From Vicinamibacterales bacterium (GTDB taxonomy: Bacteria > Acidobacteriota > Vicinamibacteria > Vicinamibacterales > UBA2999): DNA of 64,000 nucleotides. The notes under the pieces are model-generated. The model saw nothing but the letters and a program-made list of their open reading frames with translations, was not told the origin of the DNA and did not search any database. Location: the NCBI GenBank assembly GCA_041659285.1, contig JBAZYO010000008.1, positions 62,001 to 126,000 of the forward strand. The letters are read 5' to 3'. Below are positions 32,101 through 42,929 of this stretch, in pieces; within the stretch, counting starts at the first letter, position 1; each line of letters starts with the position of its first letter. Both the position numbers and the translations under genes were made by a program.

Positions 32101-32433
32101 ATCGCGCCACGCCACGTCCACGCCGGCCGACCACGGCAGCGCGATCATCAGCGCGGCCTGCGAACCGCCCGCCGACACCAGGCCCATCAGCATGTCGGTC
32201 ACCGGCCGGACCCGCGCCGCGCTGTAACCGAGCGAGTCAAGCAGCGGTGACGCGGCGACGTCGAACACCTGCCGCGCTCCAGCGGACGGACCGATCGATC
32301 GAGTGACCACGCGCCACCATCGCGCCGCCGCGTGCTCGAACGCCGCCGCCGCAGCCGATCGATCCAGGCCGGGCAGCACGTGCTGCTCGAGGTAGGCGTG
32401 CGACAGCAGGTGACCGGTGATTCCGGGAATCAC
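29095..32433 (-). CDS. Eco57I-type DNA adenine-N6 methyltransferase, nuclease-like N-terminus apparently degenerate
   Basis: 1112 residues. Methylase motifs are VVDPAMGSGAFLVAACHYLAD (SAM binding), YGVDLNPTAVQLARLSLWL and VLGNPPWD (NPPW-type catalytic motif IV), then RRLFL-like RPGGRVGLILPSGIATD. The first ~330 residues resemble the N-terminus of type IIG/type I proteins, including DAAWALVTNGRALRILDC, but the expected ExK nuclease strand reads ALMIALPW. The C-terminus looks like a target-recognition region. GTG 32433 gives a GTGA overlap with the helicase stop; GTG 32454 is the longer alternative. Confidence 0.78.
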   Translation of the reverse strand: MIPGITGHLLSHAYLEQHVLPGLDRSAAAAAFEHAAARWWRVVTRSIGPSAGARQVFDVAASPLLDSLGYSAARVRPVTDMLMGLVSAGGSQAALMIALPWSAGVDVAWRDAIRGGVGADAAWALVTNGRALRILDCRRPWARQALHFDFEPLFANPRGPLLLWVLAGADATLGDAGTAALRARANESDLHAARVCHALGDGVLRALPQLTAALAAGGRGRGRRAGSPYDQALTVVYRVLFLLFAEARGLVPVWHPVYREAYTIDALYRRTLEPRAPRGLWAALQAIARMAHAGCKAGDLDVTAFNGRLFSPRHAPLVEQRRVPEDVVKAVVLALATTDSPAGRRRIAYHDLGVEQLGAVYERVLEHEPVATRAGLVLRRTSTERKATGSFYTPRSITEFLVRRTLHPVVMNRPARDILGLRVVDPAMGSGAFLVAACHYLADQCEQALIRDGEWRADDATPAGRADLRRQVAEQCLYGVDLNPTAVQLARLSLWLTTLASGKPLTFLDHHLAVGNSLLGARLADLVKPPVRQRAAREVPLPLFDDGGCEVVAARVLPERLRLALEPSDTLQAVREKERTLERLSAADGPFANWSRAADAWCAAALWPGPPPSPALVNEWIASRLGRATTLPADQLAHGLTQAADIAASHAVFHWELAFPEVFFDARGHWRPDGGFDAVLGNPPWDMLRADSGPAAGREADRARAAPVRRFFRSSGVYAAQGHGHANRYQLFLERALQLARPGGRVGLILPSGIATDHGSARLRRQLFDRCAIDTWLGLENKAAIFPIHRSVRFTLIAATSGGRTESLRFRSGVHDPRLLDRCPSDPRQDEGDELLSVSRSRLEAWDPEHLTVPELTSPAALAILTAAAVAAPALGAAHGWNARFGRELNATDDRGHFIHRPRPDRRPVMPIIEGKHVAPFSVSPDLATLAVPVEQAGRLIDPAISFERERIAYRDVASATNRLTLIAGLLPRHTLSTHTVFVLKTAFGAGAQWCLLALLNSLVANYLVRLSVTTHVTTALMSRLPVPRPQDGSPAFRELAALARALSTSGIDGDPGSYARLNAIVAGLYGLTPDHYEHVVASFPLISQPLRTACVAAYQQASSSPARTPTP

Positions 32434-34754
32434 GGCTCTCCACGCAGCGGCCACAACGCGATCAACCGCGCGTGGGCCGCCCGGCTTTCGGCAGGGTTCA
32501 ACGATGCTGCGCGTCGAGCGAGCGCGGCATCAAGGCGGGCGGCCACCTCCCGTCGCGCCCCCGCCGCGCGCTCGGCGCGCCGGTCGAACAGCGCGCCTTG
32601 GTGCGCGAGCGGCTGGGACCGGGCCAGTCGCGCGCGAGCCTCGGCGATTCGCGCGATGACGGCCTCCCGTAACGGCGGCAGGTGCGCGGCCGTGTCCGCG
32701 GCGACTCCGGAGCCGGCGGCGGCCACGGCGAGAGCCCGCCACGCTTCGTGGGTGCGCAGGCGGGGGACGGCAATGACCAGGGCGACCACGCGGCGTTCGA
32801 CCATGCCCCCGGTCAGCCCCTGTTGCGAACACTCGTAGAGCGCGACCGCGGCGCGGCGCCGGCGCCGGACACGGCGCGGCACGGCGAACACCGCGCGATC
32901 GAACGCCACGGTGCCGGGATGGCGAAGGCGGCGCTGTTCGGTGACGCGCCGCAGTTCGTCACCGGCCGCGTCGATTCTGGTCGAGGCGACGCGCGCGCGG
33001 CCGCCTGGCGGCGGCGCCACGGCGTCGAAGACCGACCGGGCGATGTCGTCTTCAGTCGGGCCCTCATCATCACCGAGCGCCTGCGCGGCGCGCCGCCGCC
33101 GGCCTTCGACGTGGGACCACACCGCATCTTCCACGGTTCCCCGGTGCAGCAGGTGCACGGCGTGCACCCGGCGCTGTTGCCCAATCCGATCGACACGGCC
33201 CACCCGTTGTTCGAGGCGGCGTGGGTTCCAGGGCAGCTCGAGGTCGATCACCAGGCGGCAGCGCCGATGGAGGTTGAGGCCCTCGCCGGCGGTGTCGGTG
33301 GCCAGCAACACGTCGACGTCGCCGCGTTCGAACTGGCGAATCACCTCCTGCCGCATCGGCGCGGGCACGCCGCCGTGGATCACACCCAGCCGGAACGCTG
33401 ACGCCAGTTGCGCCGAGGCCGCGTGAAGCGTGTCGCGATACTCGGTGAACACCACCGCGGGTTCCCTCGCGCGATCGAGGAAGCGCCGCAGGGCTCCCAA
33501 TTTCGACGAGCGGCGCGACGCGGCCCGCGCCAGGTCGATCAGATCGGCGAGCTGCCGCCGTTCCGCGTCGTCGTCAAGCAGTCCCGGGCGCGCGAGCGGC
33601 TCGTCCAGTTCATCGCCATCGCTGTCGTCGGCGTCATCCAACGGCAGCCAGCCCTGGACGGGAACCGCAGGCGCCCCGCCGGAGAGGAGCGCGAGCCGCC
33701 GTGACAGGGTGCGCTCCAGCGCCGCGGCGCTGGACGCCGCGCGGCGGGCGAGGGTGATGGCCACCAGCTGCACGGCGCGCTCGGCCCGGCCGCGGGCCTG
33801 CCAGATGGCCCGCGCGTAGCCGTCCGTGGCGCCAAGCAGCCGCGTCTCTTCGGGGGTGGGGGCAACGCTCAGCATCCGAACGCGCCGTTGGTCCGGCAAC
33901 CCGACGTCGCGGCGGCTGCGCCGAAACACGGTCAGCCGGTCCGAGAGCGAGCCGATGGCCGTCAGGTAATCGAAGTCGGCCTGGTCGCCCGAATGCGGCG
34001 TCGCCGACACCAGCACGAGCCACGGCGTGCGCGCGCCCAGGCGATCGACCGCGGCTCCGCGATCGCTGGCCGGCGTCAGGTGATGGGCTTCGTCGGCGAT
34101 GACCAGGTCGAACGGCACCTCTTCCACCGCCGCCAGCACCTCGGGGCGCTTCACGAAGTCGATCGAGGCGACGACCACGGGATGTGCCGCCCACGGATTG
34201 ACGCCGGCCGGCAGCGCCTGGAGGCCGAGTGCGATGGAGGCCTGATCCAGCACGGCCGCGTGAATGCCGAAGCGATCGTGCAGCTCGCCGGCCCAGGTGC
34301 CGCGAAGGCCGGCGGGGCAGAGCACCAGGGCGCGTTCCACCAGGCCGCGCGACCGGAGCTCGGCCAGGATGAAGCCCGCCTGCACCGTCTTGCCGAGGCC
34401 GACGGCGTCGGCGAGCAACACGCGCGTGGCGCCGCGAAGCACGGCGAGCGCCGGCTCCAGTTGATAGGCCAGCAGGTCGAGCGACGCCTCGGCGGCGCTC
34501 CACAGGCCCAGCGCCGGCCGCTCCCGCGCGAGCGCGCTCAGCGCGCAACGGAGAACGGCGCGCCGCTTCCGCCGCTGCGGACGCCTGTCGGGTGATGCGC
34601 TGATGCGATCAAACGGCGTGATGGCGCGGAACACCCGCCCCGCGTTGTCCGGTCCGCTCCCTTCGAGGGTCAGCAGGGTGCAGTGCTCGAACGATTCAGC
34701 GTGCGCGACGGTCCAGACTTCGTCCCGCAGCGTCACGATTGCGCCAGGTCGCAT
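32430..34754 (-). CDS. SNF2/RapA-type DEAD-like helicase, partner of the methylase
   Basis: 774 residues. Superfamily 2 motifs in order: RVLLADAVGLGKTVQAGFILAELRSRG (Walker A), FDLVIADEAHHL (DEAH), LVSATPHSGDQADF (III), AVVFTEYRDTLHAA (IV), LLATDTAGEGLNLHRRCRLVIDLELPWNPRRLEQRVGRVDRIGQQ (V/VI). This is the RapA/DISARM DrmD-like branch of SNF2 ATPases. The long C-terminal region is Arg/Ala-rich, with no nuclease motif. ATG 34754 (MRPGAIVTLRDEVW) is chosen; the frame upstream is low-complexity. Its stop overlaps the methylase start. Confidence 0.78.
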   Translation of the reverse strand: MRPGAIVTLRDEVWTVAHAESFEHCTLLTLEGSGPDNAGRVFRAITPFDRISASPDRRPQRRKRRAVLRCALSALARERPALGLWSAAEASLDLLAYQLEPALAVLRGATRVLLADAVGLGKTVQAGFILAELRSRGLVERALVLCPAGLRGTWAGELHDRFGIHAAVLDQASIALGLQALPAGVNPWAAHPVVVASIDFVKRPEVLAAVEEVPFDLVIADEAHHLTPASDRGAAVDRLGARTPWLVLVSATPHSGDQADFDYLTAIGSLSDRLTVFRRSRRDVGLPDQRRVRMLSVAPTPEETRLLGATDGYARAIWQARGRAERAVQLVAITLARRAASSAAALERTLSRRLALLSGGAPAVPVQGWLPLDDADDSDGDELDEPLARPGLLDDDAERRQLADLIDLARAASRRSSKLGALRRFLDRAREPAVVFTEYRDTLHAASAQLASAFRLGVIHGGVPAPMRQEVIRQFERGDVDVLLATDTAGEGLNLHRRCRLVIDLELPWNPRRLEQRVGRVDRIGQQRRVHAVHLLHRGTVEDAVWSHVEGRRRRAAQALGDDEGPTEDDIARSVFDAVAPPPGGRARVASTRIDAAGDELRRVTEQRRLRHPGTVAFDRAVFAVPRRVRRRRRAAVALYECSQQGLTGGMVERRVVALVIAVPRLRTHEAWRALAVAAAGSGVAADTAAHLPPLREAVIARIAEARARLARSQPLAHQGALFDRRAERAAGARREVAARLDAALARRAASLNPAESRAAHARLIALWPLRGEP

Positions 34755-34872
34755 GCCGCCATTGCTGCAAACCCGCGGCCGGGCGAGGTATCGCGCTTTC
34801 TCGTGGAATTCGCCGAAGCCGTCCTGTCCGCGGCGCAGTTTCTGCGACGCGACGGGCGTTACCGTACGGCAA

Positions 34873-37482
34873 TTACTGAGCGCTACGCGAGCCGTGGAGC
34901 GCGTTGAAGAACAGGCGGAAGGTGGCGTGTGACTGGGCGCGGTGTTGGGGCCGGAACGCGAACAGGATCGCGCGGCCCTGGCCCGACTTGATCTCCACGA
35001 GCGCGCCTTTGCCGGCAATCACGCGCTCGCCTTCGAGCCAGCCGCTCAGCAGCACGCCGCTCTTGGCATAGCGCCCGACCACGCGAGCCGTGGGCGCCGC
35101 GGCGCCTCCCGGCGCGGTGGCGGCCGGCGGCACCACGTCGAACGCGCTGTTGAACGCGCAGAACCCCGCCGTCTCGCGAGGCATGCCGTAGGTGAGCGGA
35201 TCCGGATCCAGCTCGAGCCGGATGACCGAGCCCGGGCAGAAATACTCGTTTGGGGGCAGCCCGCGCGTGACGTCCTTCACCGGCGCGTCGAGCAGGTTGA
35301 TGGCCAGCTCGCTGGCCGAGTCGAGCGCGATCAGCGTGCCGCCGCCATCCACGAACTGGCGGAGCATGTCGGCGCCCTCCATGCCGAGGCCGCCAACGTA
35401 CTCCGCGGGCATGGTGCCGGCCGGGTGACCGGCGATCAGGCGCTCCGCGCCTTGATCGGGGATCACGACCGCGTCGAAACGCGTGCGCAAGCCGCCGCGC
35501 CGGATGTCGGCGTCGGTGATGGTCTCGAACGGGAACTCGTACTGCTCGAGCAGCCAGCGCGTCCAGCCCTCGTCGATGTTCTCGACCCACGGCTTGTAGA
35601 GCGCGATCCGCGCGCGCCCCAGCGGCCGCGCGTCTTGCGGCGGCCGTCCTGCTGCGGCGGTGACGCGCAGGCCCAGGTCGCGAGCCACGGCGTCCACGGC
35701 CTCGCGCACGCCCTTGGCTTCCGTCACCACCATCGCCCCGGGTTGATACGTGTAACCCTGGATCTCCAGCGGTACGGCGAGCCACGACACCCGCGCCCCG
35801 GCCTTGAGCAGCCGGTTGAGGGCGATGCTCGCGCCATTGCCGCGGCCGTCGATGACGTAGTACGCGGCCTTCTTGGTGTCGCCCCAGACACGCGCCGGCG
35901 CGATTGATGCGCGATCGAGGCGCGTGGTGGTGGGCGGCTCGAAGTACTGCTCGATGCGATCGACCTTCACGTTCATCTGGAGCGGCAGCGTCCAGCCCGC
36001 GACATCGTAGGGACGGTCAACCGGCGCGCCCGGCGCGGGCTTGCGCACCGGATAGTCCTGCTTCTCGAGCAGCGTCTTCGCGTAGGCGCGGAACGGTTGC
36101 GCCATCAGGATGATGTCGGTGCCCTGCGGGTAGACCGTGTCGGCGACGCGGAACGGCTCGACCGTCCGCCGGATCTCCACCGCGCCCTCGATCAGGAGCT
36201 GTTCGAGCTTGCGCGCCGCGTGCGCGTCGAACTGTTCCGGCGGGATGATGAACGCGAACGGCCCGCCCTTCAGCCCGAGTTCCACCTGCCGCTTGCCCAT
36301 GCGATAGAAGTTGCGGACCAGGTCCTCGCGGTAGCGCGCCGCGCCGCCGAGGAGGCCCCGCGCCGCCGAGAGGTCGTAGTCAACGATGTCGCGGAGGCGC
36401 CAGGCGCCGCCGGGCCACGGGTTCGGGAAGGTGGTGGACGGCTGGTGATCGGGAAAGCCGCGGCCGCCGGTCAGCTGATTCGCCGCCACCGTGATCGGCG
36501 TGCCAATGCGCACGCTCGCCGCCTCGGTCAGCATCGTCACGGTGTTGTGGCCGAGCGGGGCCGAGTCTTCGTAGCCGGGCCAGTAGTAGTCGTACAGCGC
36601 GTTCTGCAGCACGCCCGAGCGGCCGTCTTCCTCGAGGGACAGGGCCATGGCGTGGCCGAGCAGGCCGGCGATCCGCCAGATCAGCGGGTCGTAGTTGCGG
36701 TCGATCGGGTCGGTGTTGGGCGGCACGAAGAAGCGTGGGCCGCGCGGTCCCATCTGGTGCATGGTCAGGAAGACCTGAGGATGCCATCGGCGATAGAAGA
36801 AATCCGCGAGCGAGCGGTTCTCCGCCATGTTCATCATGAACGCGTCGCGGTTGATGTCGTGGCCGACGTACTTGTGGTACAGCCACGGCATGTTCGAGCC
36901 CTCGAACTCGGTGCCCTTCCACTTGCGGTACCAATCCACCGTGATGGTGTGGCCGTCGGGATTGAGGGACGGAAACAGGATCAGCACCACGTCGCGCAGC
37001 GAGCGGAGGACTTCCGGATCCTGGGACGTCGCCAGCGTGTGCAACAGCTCCGGCGCCGCCTGCGTGGCGGCAATCTCGGTGGCGTGGATGCTCATGCCGA
37101 GCGCGACGATTACGGGCTGGCGTTCGGCCAGCGCCATGGCCGCCGGCTCATCGAGCGTGCGCGGGTCGGCCAGGCGCAGCGCGTTGGTCCGGATCTGATC
37201 GAGCCGGGCGATGTTCTCGGGCGACGACACGATCGCGGCGACCAGGCGCCGCCCTTCGGTGGTGGGTCCGGCGTCCACCAGCTCGACGCGATCGGACGCC
37301 GCCGCCACCGTCGTGAAGTATCTCTCCAGGGTGGGCCAGTCGGCGAGCTGGCCGTCGGCGCCCATGCGGAACCCGAACATCGCCTCCGGTGTCTGGATCG
37401 CCGGCGGCGCCACCGGCGACTGGGCGCCGAGCGACACCGAGAGAATGGACGCCAGGAGCAGGCCGATCGATCGTGCGCGCAT
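34873..37482 (-). CDS. Secreted M14-family zinc carboxypeptidase
   Basis: 869 residues with a signal peptide ending near LGAQ. The catalytic domain has SIHATEIAATQ (zinc HxxE), FPSLNPDGH, HKYVGHDINRDAFM, FLTMHQMG (third zinc His) and VTMLTEAAS (catalytic Glu). The C-terminal ~300 residues look like a class I amidotransferase-like domain, as in other large acidobacterial M14 peptidases. It should release C-terminal residues from peptides outside the cytoplasm. TATGAT ends 8 nt before ATG, so the mRNA is probably leaderless. Transcribed toward the helicase with a 118-bp gap. Confidence 0.85.
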   Translation of the reverse strand: MRARSIGLLLASILSVSLGAQSPVAPPAIQTPEAMFGFRMGADGQLADWPTLERYFTTVAAASDRVELVDAGPTTEGRRLVAAIVSSPENIARLDQIRTNALRLADPRTLDEPAAMALAERQPVIVALGMSIHATEIAATQAAPELLHTLATSQDPEVLRSLRDVVLILFPSLNPDGHTITVDWYRKWKGTEFEGSNMPWLYHKYVGHDINRDAFMMNMAENRSLADFFYRRWHPQVFLTMHQMGPRGPRFFVPPNTDPIDRNYDPLIWRIAGLLGHAMALSLEEDGRSGVLQNALYDYYWPGYEDSAPLGHNTVTMLTEAASVRIGTPITVAANQLTGGRGFPDHQPSTTFPNPWPGGAWRLRDIVDYDLSAARGLLGGAARYREDLVRNFYRMGKRQVELGLKGGPFAFIIPPEQFDAHAARKLEQLLIEGAVEIRRTVEPFRVADTVYPQGTDIILMAQPFRAYAKTLLEKQDYPVRKPAPGAPVDRPYDVAGWTLPLQMNVKVDRIEQYFEPPTTTRLDRASIAPARVWGDTKKAAYYVIDGRGNGASIALNRLLKAGARVSWLAVPLEIQGYTYQPGAMVVTEAKGVREAVDAVARDLGLRVTAAAGRPPQDARPLGRARIALYKPWVENIDEGWTRWLLEQYEFPFETITDADIRRGGLRTRFDAVVIPDQGAERLIAGHPAGTMPAEYVGGLGMEGADMLRQFVDGGGTLIALDSASELAINLLDAPVKDVTRGLPPNEYFCPGSVIRLELDPDPLTYGMPRETAGFCAFNSAFDVVPPAATAPGGAAAPTARVVGRYAKSGVLLSGWLEGERVIAGKGALVEIKSGQGRAILFAFRPQHRAQSHATFRLFFNALHGSRSAQ

Positions 37483-37525
37483 GACGCGCGATCATAGCGC
37501 CTTCGCAACGGCGGGTCGCGCGTAC

Positions 37526-37557
37526 AAAAAAGTGGGGTGCCGCGGTGGCACCCCAAG
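37526..37557 (-). terminator. Strong intrinsic terminator of the small minus-strand gene
   Basis: GGGGTGCC (37534-37541) and GGCACCCC (37547-37554) form a perfect 8-bp stem with a 5-nt loop. On the minus strand the stem is followed by CACTTTTTTG. It lies 24 bp past the stop of the 63-residue gene. Confidence 0.92.
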
Positions 37558-37580
37558 GGACTGTGAGGAACGAGGAAGGG

Positions 37581-37772
37581 CTACTTCGCGTCGCGCAGGG
37601 CTGGCCGCTCGAGTGCGGCGGGATTCTCTGTGGCCTTGGGGCCGTCACTGACCGGCGTCGTCGAGCGGGAGTCGATCCGCGCAAACAGCGCGGCAAGTCC
37701 AGCCTGCTGGGGGTCGTAGACACCCCATTCGTCTTTGGCGGGTCGCACGGGTTGAGAGTTGGTAATGGCCAT
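37581..37772 (-). CDS. Small hypothetical protein (63 aa)
   Basis: MAITNSQPVRPAKDEWGVYDPQQAGLAALFARID is followed by a Ser/Pro/Ala-rich tail. No signal peptide, membrane helix or known motif. The case for a real gene is the strong terminator immediately downstream and the ordered, aromatic-containing N-terminal half. An alternative ATG at 37817 would add 15 residues. I do not recognise the family. Confidence 0.55.
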   Translation of the reverse strand: MAITNSQPVRPAKDEWGVYDPQQAGLAALFARIDSRSTTPVSDGPKATENPAALERPALRDAK

Positions 37773-38024
37773 AGTTGGTCTTCGGACAATCGAGGGAGAC
37801 GCTGACCCATAGAGCAAGGCACGTGCCGGGAACCAGCCAGCCGCCGCTGGCCTCGGAACCTGTCGAATTGCCGTGATTTACCGGCTCGTCCCGAATTCCA
37901 GCATCGCCTGGGCGGCGCCGCCTCAGCCACGAATCACGTGGACACCCTTACATTTGTGGCGGGCTCCGGGACCGGCTGGGGACGGAGGCCGGGCCTTCTC
38001 CTCGGAGGTTCCGCTTTCTCGCTC

Positions 38025-38040
38025 TGGCACACGGGTTGCG
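38025..38040 (+). promoter_or_regulatory. Sigma-54 -24/-12 promoter of the CpaE-like gene
   Basis: TGGCACACGGGTTGCG is the closest match in the window to the consensus TGGCACG-N4-TTGCW. GG and GC are 10 bp apart. The predicted start (~38051) is two bases before ATG 38053, the same leaderless geometry as the protease cassettes. Confidence 0.75.
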
Positions 38041-38052
38041 TCCGCTCCCGGC

Positions 38053-38853
38053 ATGATCGTGAGCTACCTCGGCACCAAGGGCGGCACCGGCACCACCACG
38101 CTCGCCGTGAACGGTGCCGCGGATATTCGCCGCCTTTCCCGGAAGCCGACCGTGATCGTGGACCTCAAGACCGGCCCCGGCGACGTCGCCCTGTTCCTCG
38201 GCCTGCGGCCGAGGCACACTGTCTTGAACGCCATTGACCATCTCTCCTGGCTGGATCCCGGCGCCATCTCGAAGTTCGTCATCCACCACGAGTGCGGCCT
38301 GCACGTGCTCGCCGCCGGCGACGAATTCGGCCGGCCGGCGTCGCGCGACGTGGACGGCGTCGAGCAAATGTTGCGCTGCCTCAACGCGCTGTACGACTTC
38401 GTGATTGTGGACGTCGGCAGCACCCTGAGCACCTGCGGCGCCATGGCCCTGCAGCTGTCGGAGACGGTGATGCTGGTGGCCAATCCCGACGTGCCCTGCC
38501 TGCGCAACCTGCAGCGGCTGATCGACGCCGTCAAGCTGACCGGCGTTGGTGGCGACCGCCTGAAGATCGTGCTGAACCGGGCCTCCGAGTTCGGCGTGCT
38601 GTCGACCGGGCAGATCGAGCGCGTGCTCGGGCTGAACATCGACTACAGCGTCAACAGCGACTACCGGACGGTGGCCTCGGCGGTGAACTCGGGGGTGCCG
38701 GTGTCCACCATGCGCGCCCCGGCCGAGCTCCACCACCAGCTGGACGCCATGGCCCGGGCGCTGTGCGGCGCACACGCCGGCCGCGGGCGCCATGAAGCGG
38801 GGCCCGGCGCGGAGGATGAGGAAGCCGGGGTAGAAACCCGGCACCAGCTCTAG
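38053..38853 (+). CDS. CpaE/MinD-like ATPase (pilus or polar localisation type)
   Basis: 266 residues. The deviant Walker A motif SYLGTKGGTGTTTLAVN, DLKTGPGDVALFLGL (switch I-like) and DFVIVDVGSTLSTCGAMALQLSETVMLVANPDVPCLRNLQRLIDAVK match CpaE-type members of the MinD/ParA superfamily, which localise Flp/Tad or type IV pili. The N-terminal receiver-like domain of full CpaE is absent. No other tad genes are adjacent. The start is set by the sigma-54 element, although the frame is open to 37873. Its stop overlaps the queF stop by 4 bp on the opposite strand. Confidence 0.8.
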   Translation: MIVSYLGTKGGTGTTTLAVNGAADIRRLSRKPTVIVDLKTGPGDVALFLGLRPRHTVLNAIDHLSWLDPGAISKFVIHHECGLHVLAAGDEFGRPASRDVDGVEQMLRCLNALYDFVIVDVGSTLSTCGAMALQLSETVMLVANPDVPCLRNLQRLIDAVKLTGVGGDRLKIVLNRASEFGVLSTGQIERVLGLNIDYSVNSDYRTVASAVNSGVPVSTMRAPAELHHQLDAMARALCGAHAGRGRHEAGPGAEDEEAGVETRHQL

Positions 38854-39200
38854 GGCCTGGCGTACTCCGCCGTGACCTTGGTGGTAATGCCGCCGCGGGC
38901 GGTGAAGTCGCCCACCACGGTCATCCGGCGAGGGGCGCAGGCGCCGACCAGGTCGTCCAGAATCTGGTTGGTGGCCGCCTCGTAGAAAATTCCCTTGTTC
39001 CGGAACTCCAGCAGATAGTATTTGAGAGACTTGAGTTCGATGCATCGGGCGTCCGGCACGTAGCGGATGCGGATGACACCGAAGTCGGGTAACCCCGTCT
39101 TCGGGCACATCGACGTAAACTCGGGGCAGTCGATCGCGATCTCGAATTCACGCTCGGGCCGCGGGTTGGGAAACGTCTCGATGGTCGACGCGGTAGACAT
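38850..39200 (-). CDS. queF: NADPH-dependent 7-cyano-7-deazaguanine reductase
   Basis: 116 residues, a short type I QueF. The signature EFTSMCPKTGLPDFG contains the nucleophilic Cys32 that forms the thioimide with preQ0 and the proton-donor Asp39. LKSLKYYLLEFRNKGIFYEAATN is the QueF substrate-binding block. It reduces preQ0 to preQ1 in queuosine tRNA modification. TAGACT ends 7 nt before ATG, so the transcript is probably leaderless. No other que genes are nearby. Confidence 0.92.
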   Translation of the reverse strand: MSTASTIETFPNPRPEREFEIAIDCPEFTSMCPKTGLPDFGVIRIRYVPDARCIELKSLKYYLLEFRNKGIFYEAATNQILDDLVGACAPRRMTVVGDFTARGGITTKVTAEYARP

Positions 39201-39308
39201 GGTGATCAGTCTACGGCAAAAGGATGCAGTCTTCGGATCGGCGGCGATTGACAGCCCCCAAGGTCGGGGTTAGCATACACGCCGCCAACATTGACCCTGG
39301 GGGACACG

Positions 39309-39614
39309 ATGGACGAAGCCCGGAGGATGGGCAAGTCGGAGCTTTTTTCACACTTCGCCGAACGGTTCGACATCAAGCGTACGCAGTCGCGCGAGTTCTT
39401 CGACGAGCTGGCGATCCTGTGCGAGAAGGAACTGAAGCGCACCGGTGAATTCGTGATCCCCGGTATGGTGAAGCTCGTCGTACAGCACCGGAAGGCCCGG
39501 ACCGGCCGCAACCCGGCCACCGGCCAGCCGATCGAAATCGCCCCCAAGACCGTGGTCAAGGCGAGAATCGTCAAGCAGCTGAAAGACGCCATTCTTCCCA
39601 AGAAGGCAAAGTAA
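39309..39614 (+). CDS. HU-family DNA-binding protein
   Basis: 101 residues: MGKSELFSHFAERFDIKRTQSREFFDELAILCEKEL (helical dimerisation part), FVIPGMVKLVVQHRKARTGRNPATGQPIEIAPKTVVKARIVKQLKDAI (beta-arm and C-terminal helix). RNPATGQ is the HU/IHF arm-tip motif with the intercalating proline. Start ATG 39309 follows GGGGGAC, a plausible ribosome site; TTG 39291 is an alternative. It is a nucleoid-architecture protein, single gene. Confidence 0.88.
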   Translation: MDEARRMGKSELFSHFAERFDIKRTQSREFFDELAILCEKELKRTGEFVIPGMVKLVVQHRKARTGRNPATGQPIEIAPKTVVKARIVKQLKDAILPKKAK

Positions 39615-39630
39615 CGGACTGGCGAGGGAC

Positions 39631-41013
<1,383 letters not shown>

Positions 41014-41058
41014 CAAGAGGAGTATAAGGGGTCTGACCCCGGGACCAATTCAACCCCT

Positions 41059-41277
41059 ATGACGAGTGTCTGGATCGTGGCGCTGGCGGCATTATCGGTG
41101 GCAGTGGTGGCGTACGCACAGGCCCGGCGGACCGCCCGCCAGCTGGCGCAGATCACGGAGATGTACTGGCAGCTCAAGTTCGACCATGGCGAGCTCAAGG
41201 CCAAAGTCGACCCGTCGACGCCTCCCGCGCCCAAGCCGAAAGAAACATTCGTCCCGCTGACGCAGCTGAAACGCTGA
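41059..41277 (+). CDS. Small single-span membrane protein
   Basis: 72 residues: MTSVWIVALAALSVAVVAYAQARRTARQL is one N-terminal membrane helix, followed by a short helical/charged segment and a Pro-rich tail. No motif identifies function. It is divergent from the sigma-54 regulator, 45 bp apart. Real but uncertain; composition and codon pattern fit its neighbours. Confidence 0.5.
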   Translation: MTSVWIVALAALSVAVVAYAQARRTARQLAQITEMYWQLKFDHGELKAKVDPSTPPAPKPKETFVPLTQLKR

Positions 41278-41291
41278 CTTGCGAGGTTTAC

Positions 41292-41317
41292 CCCGCCGAA
41301 GCCTTGGCGGAGGCGGG
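41292..41317. repeat. Imperfect GC-rich palindrome
   Basis: CCCGCCGAAGCC / TTGGCGGAGGCGGG gives nested complementary arms (CCCGCC/GGCGGG; CCGCC/GGCGG). A related CCGCCTTCGCCGGAGGC string lies at ~41361. These look like dispersed extragenic palindromes in the 182-bp gap before the lipoamide dehydrogenase gene. Confidence 0.4.
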
Positions 41318-41459
41318 CGCTTGACCTTCCGTTCAGTTCCGAGCGACATTGAGGGGTTGGCCGCCTTCGCCGGAGGCTTCCTCTTGGCCAAGGCTCAGGA
41401 GGGCAAGACGGCTGGCGACGCTCGTGCGGCACCGCATTCATATCTGGTAACGGATCTAT

Positions 41460-42884
<1,425 letters not shown>

Positions 42885-42929
42885 GGCCTGAGGCCTGGGG
42901 CGTCCGAGCCTGTAACTTGAGAAGTAACT

